Source: CAIRDP01 sp037138335
GTDB lineage: Bacteria > Bacteroidota > Bacteroidia > Bacteroidales > FEN-979
Assembly (NCBI GenBank): GCA_037138335.1
Contig: JBAXIO010000029.1
Location: 1-35,057 of the forward strand
Direction of reading: 5' to 3'
Length of the DNA stretch: 35,057 nucleotides
The notes beneath the pieces were generated by a model that made no database searches, was not told the origin of the DNA, and saw nothing but the letters and a program-made list of their open reading frames with translations. Below, piece after piece: positions 32,777 through 35,057 of the stretch. The stretch's first letter is position 1, and each line of letters opens with the position of its first letter. Both the position numbers and the translations under genes were made by a program.

Positions 32777-33157
32777 TTATTTATCGGAGATGTCATTGAT
32801 AAAATCGCGGAACCCCTTTTGTATCATTGCATCCGCATTTGAATGAAATTTATTGAAAGCTTTGACCAGGAGCTTTCCCTCTTCCGTGAGGGTCATACTC
32901 CCTCCCTCGGAACCGCCCCGATGCTTCTCGAGCAGGGGAAAGCCGAAAAAATCTTCGATCTTTTTAATGTTCCCCCAGGTTCTGCGATAAGTATAACCAA
33001 GTTCATCACAGGCTGCCTTCAGGGAGCCCTTTTCAGCTATCAGTTTAAGCATCCTCCATTTACCGTCGCCAAGGATACCGTTTCCATCCTTATCGGCAAG
33101 CCAGATCTTATAATCCAGCTTAATATGATCAAGTTTCGGTTTGAATTTTGTTTCCAT
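32777..33157 (-). CDS. ModE-like winged-helix regulator without Mop domain
   Basis: A 126-residue DNA-binding protein, probably the regulator of the Mo/W cluster. Residues 30-115 match the LysR-type winged helix of ModE: GDGKWRMLKLIAEKGSLKAACDELGYTYRRTWGNIKKIEDFFGFPLLEKHRGGSEGGSMTLTEEG. Full ModE has two C-terminal molybdate-binding Mop domains; they are absent here, so the oxyanion must be sensed otherwise or not at all. It is the first gene of the cluster, and a CAGGT-AG-ACCTG palindrome lies between its promoter and start. Single-domain ModE-like proteins are known, so the short length need not mean truncation. Confidence 0.88.
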   Translation of the reverse strand: METKFKPKLDHIKLDYKIWLADKDGNGILGDGKWRMLKLIAEKGSLKAACDELGYTYRRTWGNIKKIEDFFGFPLLEKHRGGSEGGSMTLTEEGKLLVKAFNKFHSNADAMIQKGFRDFINDISDK

Positions 33158-33180
33158 AGCCTGGTTTCATTGATAATCAG

Positions 33181-33192
33181 CAGGTAGACCTG
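33181..33192. promoter_or_regulatory. Palindrome between ModE-like promoter and start codon
   Basis: CAGGT-AG-ACCTG has perfect 5-bp arms. It starts about 24 bases before the ATG (33157) and lies within a few bases of the expected transcription start, a usual place for a repressor site. Binding by the ModE-like protein is a guess. Confidence 0.35.
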
Positions 33193-33203
33193 AGGGTATG
33201 CGG

Positions 33204-33211
33204 CAAAAGTA
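33204..33211 (-). promoter_or_regulatory. -7 box for the Mo/W cluster
   Basis: The minus strand reads TACTTTTG, an exact TAnnTTTG. It gives a leader of about 40 nt before the ModE-like gene, too short for a molybdenum-cofactor riboswitch. No other strong promoter box was noticed inside the cluster. Confidence 0.55.
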
Positions 33212-33256
33212 ATGTTTTTTCCGATATGCAGATGTCAGCATAACGCAAAAATGACG

Positions 33257-33264
33257 TACTTTTA
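33257..33264 (+). promoter_or_regulatory. Weak -7 candidate for the P5C dehydrogenase gene
   Basis: TACTTTTA is one base from TAnnTTTG and lies about 84 bases before the ATG at 33348. There is no -33 match, so this is tentative. Confidence 0.25.
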
Positions 33265-33347
33265 CAGCCCGTAATAACGGTTTGGCTGATCAATGCCAAC
33301 ACTGTTAGCTTATGGGAATCAAACATCCGCAGAATAAAAACAATGTT

Positions 33348-34988
33348 ATGAACAACGCAATTTTCAATCTTGAGAGGCCCGAAAACGAACATACCCTCAA
33401 CTATGCCCCGGGATGCCGGGAACGGAAGATCCTGAACGAGGAGCTTGACCGCATGAGCAACGAGGTCCTGGATATTCCCCTCATCATAGGGGGCAAAGAA
33501 GTAAGGACAGGTAAAACTTCCAAAGTAGTTATGCCTCATGACCATCAGCATGTACTGGCAAATTTTCATATGGCTGGTGAGAAGGAAGTAAAAATGGCCA
33601 TTGATGCGGCTTTGCAGGCCCACAAGGAATGGGAAGCTGTTTCCTGGGTTGAAAGAGTTTCAATAACCTTAAAAGCAGCCGAACTGATTTCCACCAAGTA
33701 CCGTCAATGGATCAATGCCGCAACCATGCTTGGGCAGGGCAAAAGCGCCTTCCAGGCTGAAATTGATGCGGCATGTGAAACTGTCGATTTTCTCAAATAT
33801 AACGCCTATTTCACGACCGAGATCTACAAGGAGCAGCCCCATTCGCAGAAAGGGATCATCAACCGCATTGAATACCGTCCGCTGGAAGGCTTTGTTTTTA
33901 CCGTAACGCCCTTCAATTTCACCGCTATTGCATCAAACCTCAATATGGCGCCGGTGGTGATGGGAAATACAACGGTATGGAAGCCATCGTCAACCTCCAT
34001 ATTGTCGAATTACATTTTAATGAAGATTTTCAGGGAGGCCGGATTGCCTGATGGGGTGATCAATTTTGTTCCCGGCTCAGGAAGCCTTATCGGTAAAACG
34101 GTGCTGGGTCACCGTTCGCTTGCGGGCATTCATTTTACAGGCTCAACGGGGACTTTCAACGGGATATGGAAAAGCGTAGCCGACAATATGTCGGCGTACA
34201 GGTCTTACCCGAGGATTGTAGGGGAGACCGGTGGCAAGGATTTTATTTTCGTTCATCCTTCTTCTGATCCCCAGGAGGTTGCCGTTGCGATGGTTCGCGG
34301 GGCTTTTGAATACCAGGGACAAAAATGTTCGGCAGCTTCCCGTTCTTATATTCCCGAATCACTATGGCCTGATATCAGGACCAGGATAGGGGAGATGTTG
34401 TCGAAAGTGACTGTTGGCGGAGTCAGCGAATTCAGTCATTTCATGAATGCCGTTATTGATGAAGCTTCTTTCGACAATATTATGGCATACATTGATTATG
34501 CAAAGAAATCCCCTGATGCGGAAGTTATTTTCGGAGGTACTGGAGATAAATCGACAGGCTATTTCGTTCAACCTACAGTGATACTTACCCGGGACCCGCA
34601 TTTCAAATCGATGGAAGAGGAGATCTTCGGCCCTGTGCTCACTGTTTATGTATACAAGGACAAGGACTTTGAGGAAACCCTGCAAATTTGTGATCAGACT
34701 TCTCCTTATGCCCTCACCGGTTCGATCTTTTCAAAAGACCGCGAAGCGCTCAACACAGCCTGCAGGGTATTGCGTTATGCAGCGGGCAATTTCTATTTCA
34801 ACGACAAGCCTTCGGGAGCGGTTGTGGGAGCCCAGCCATTCGGGGGAGCCAGGGGCTCAGGCACCAACGACAAGAGCGGCAGCCATCTGAACCTGTTACG
34901 ATGGACCAGTCCGCGCACCATAAAGGAAACTTTATTACCCCCCACAGAGTTTACCTATCCTTATATGAAGGTGGATAAATGCCATTGA
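33348..34988 (+). CDS. L-glutamate gamma-semialdehyde (delta-1-pyrroline-5-carboxylate) dehydrogenase
   Basis: A 546-residue NAD-dependent aldehyde dehydrogenase of the eukaryotic-like P5C dehydrogenase type, which oxidises glutamate semialdehyde to glutamate in proline breakdown. I start at 33348 (MNNAIFNLERPENEHTLNYAPG), which matches the family N terminus; an upstream ATG at 33312 adds 12 unlikely residues. FVFTVTPFNFTAIASNLNMAPV and NTTVWKPSS form the cofactor site, E293 in VGETGGKDF is the general base and C327 in YQGQKCSAASRSY is the nucleophile. The C-terminal FGGARGSGTNDKSGSHLNLLRWTSPRTIKE is typical. It is complete, diverges from the Mo/W cluster, and is followed at once by octamer repeats. 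No proline dehydrogenase gene is in view. Confidence 0.95.
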   Translation: MNNAIFNLERPENEHTLNYAPGCRERKILNEELDRMSNEVLDIPLIIGGKEVRTGKTSKVVMPHDHQHVLANFHMAGEKEVKMAIDAALQAHKEWEAVSWVERVSITLKAAELISTKYRQWINAATMLGQGKSAFQAEIDAACETVDFLKYNAYFTTEIYKEQPHSQKGIINRIEYRPLEGFVFTVTPFNFTAIASNLNMAPVVMGNTTVWKPSSTSILSNYILMKIFREAGLPDGVINFVPGSGSLIGKTVLGHRSLAGIHFTGSTGTFNGIWKSVADNMSAYRSYPRIVGETGGKDFIFVHPSSDPQEVAVAMVRGAFEYQGQKCSAASRSYIPESLWPDIRTRIGEMLSKVTVGGVSEFSHFMNAVIDEASFDNIMAYIDYAKKSPDAEVIFGGTGDKSTGYFVQPTVILTRDPHFKSMEEEIFGPVLTVYVYKDKDFEETLQICDQTSPYALTGSIFSKDREALNTACRVLRYAAGNFYFNDKPSGAVVGAQPFGGARGSGTNDKSGSHLNLLRWTSPRTIKETLLPPTEFTYPYMKVDKCH

Positions 34989-35001
34989 CCGGAAGTCGGA
35001 T

Positions 35002-35057
35002 AACTGGATAACTGGATGACTGGATAACTGGATAACTGGATGACTGGATAACTGGAT
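35002..35057 (+). repeat. 8-bp tandem repeat running off the right edge
   Basis: Seven consecutive octamers are visible: AACTGGAT twice, GACTGGAT, AACTGGAT twice, GACTGGAT, AACTGGAT. They form a 24-bp higher-order unit seen twice. The array begins 13 bases after the P5C dehydrogenase stop and continues beyond the window, so its length is unknown. The reverse complement of the unit fills the moaA-moaC spacer. Confidence 0.92.

Noticed and set aside
33158..33211. Molybdenum-cofactor riboswitch before the Mo/W cluster
   Set aside because: The leader between the -7 box and the ATG is only about 40 nt, too short for that structure.
33312..33347. Upstream ATG for the P5C dehydrogenase
   Set aside because: It adds 12 residues (MGIKHPQNKNNV) that do not match the family N terminus, which begins at the ATG at 33348.
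35002..35057. The edge array as the start of a CRISPR array
   Set aside because: The units are 8 bp with no spacers between them and there are no cas genes; it is a simple tandem repeat.

Overview
The window looks like a chromosomal segment of an anaerobic Bacteroidota bacterium, probably Bacteroidales or a close relative. The signs are repeated TAnnTTTG boxes (the Bacteroidota -7 promoter element) upstream of many genes, a type IX secretion (T9SS) C-terminal sorting domain on a large secreted protein, a single-chain pyruvate:ferredoxin oxidoreductase, and several signal-peptide outer-membrane barrel proteins. I see no phage, insertion sequence, CRISPR array or conjugation gene. Family names below come from reading motifs, not from searches.

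Layout. 1-1889 (-): most of mutS2, cut by the left edge, diverging from nifJ (1975-5511, +) across an 85-bp gap in which both -7 boxes sit almost back to back. nifJ is followed by a dihydroorotate-dehydrogenase-like flavoprotein (5569-6582) and a strong terminator shared with the convergent sppA (6647-8404, -). Then come a secreted glucosaminidase and folK (+), ending at a terminator shared with a convergent barrel/OmpA/TPR protein (9768-12326, -). A TrmH-type RNA methyltransferase (-) diverges from mutS (+) across an intergenic stretch full of degenerate GC-rich repeats. tRNA-Gly(GCC) and tRNA-Leu(UAA) follow, then a convergent 976-residue T9SS-exported beta-propeller protein (16439-19369, -), a 498-bp intergenic region with repeated operator-like boxes, an AT-rich secreted protein, a B12-binding radical SAM protein (-), an Omp85-like outer membrane protein and a Gly/Tyr-rich envelope protein.

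The most coherent system is a nine-gene, tightly packed minus-strand cluster from 33157 down to 25455: a ModE-like DNA-binding protein, a tungstate/molybdate-binding protein, an unusual secreted protein that reads as two tandem sulfite-oxidase-type domains without a catalytic cysteine, the permease, the ATPase, MoeA, a compact MoaA, MoaC and a MOSC-MoaB fusion. It joins uptake of the oxyanion to the early (MoaA, MoaC) and late (MoaB, MoeA) steps of molybdenum/tungsten cofactor synthesis. The middle-step genes moaD, moaE and moeB are not in the window. The tandem sulfite-oxidase-like protein, lying between the binding protein and the permease, is the best candidate here for an undescribed component. 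A delta-1-pyrroline-5-carboxylate dehydrogenase (+) diverges from the cluster at the right edge.

Two families of short tandem repeats recur. A 7-bp unit (CATCCNG) lies inside mutS and inside moeA without breaking either frame. An 8-bp unit (AACTGGAT and variants) fills the moaA-moaC spacer and runs off the right end of the window.
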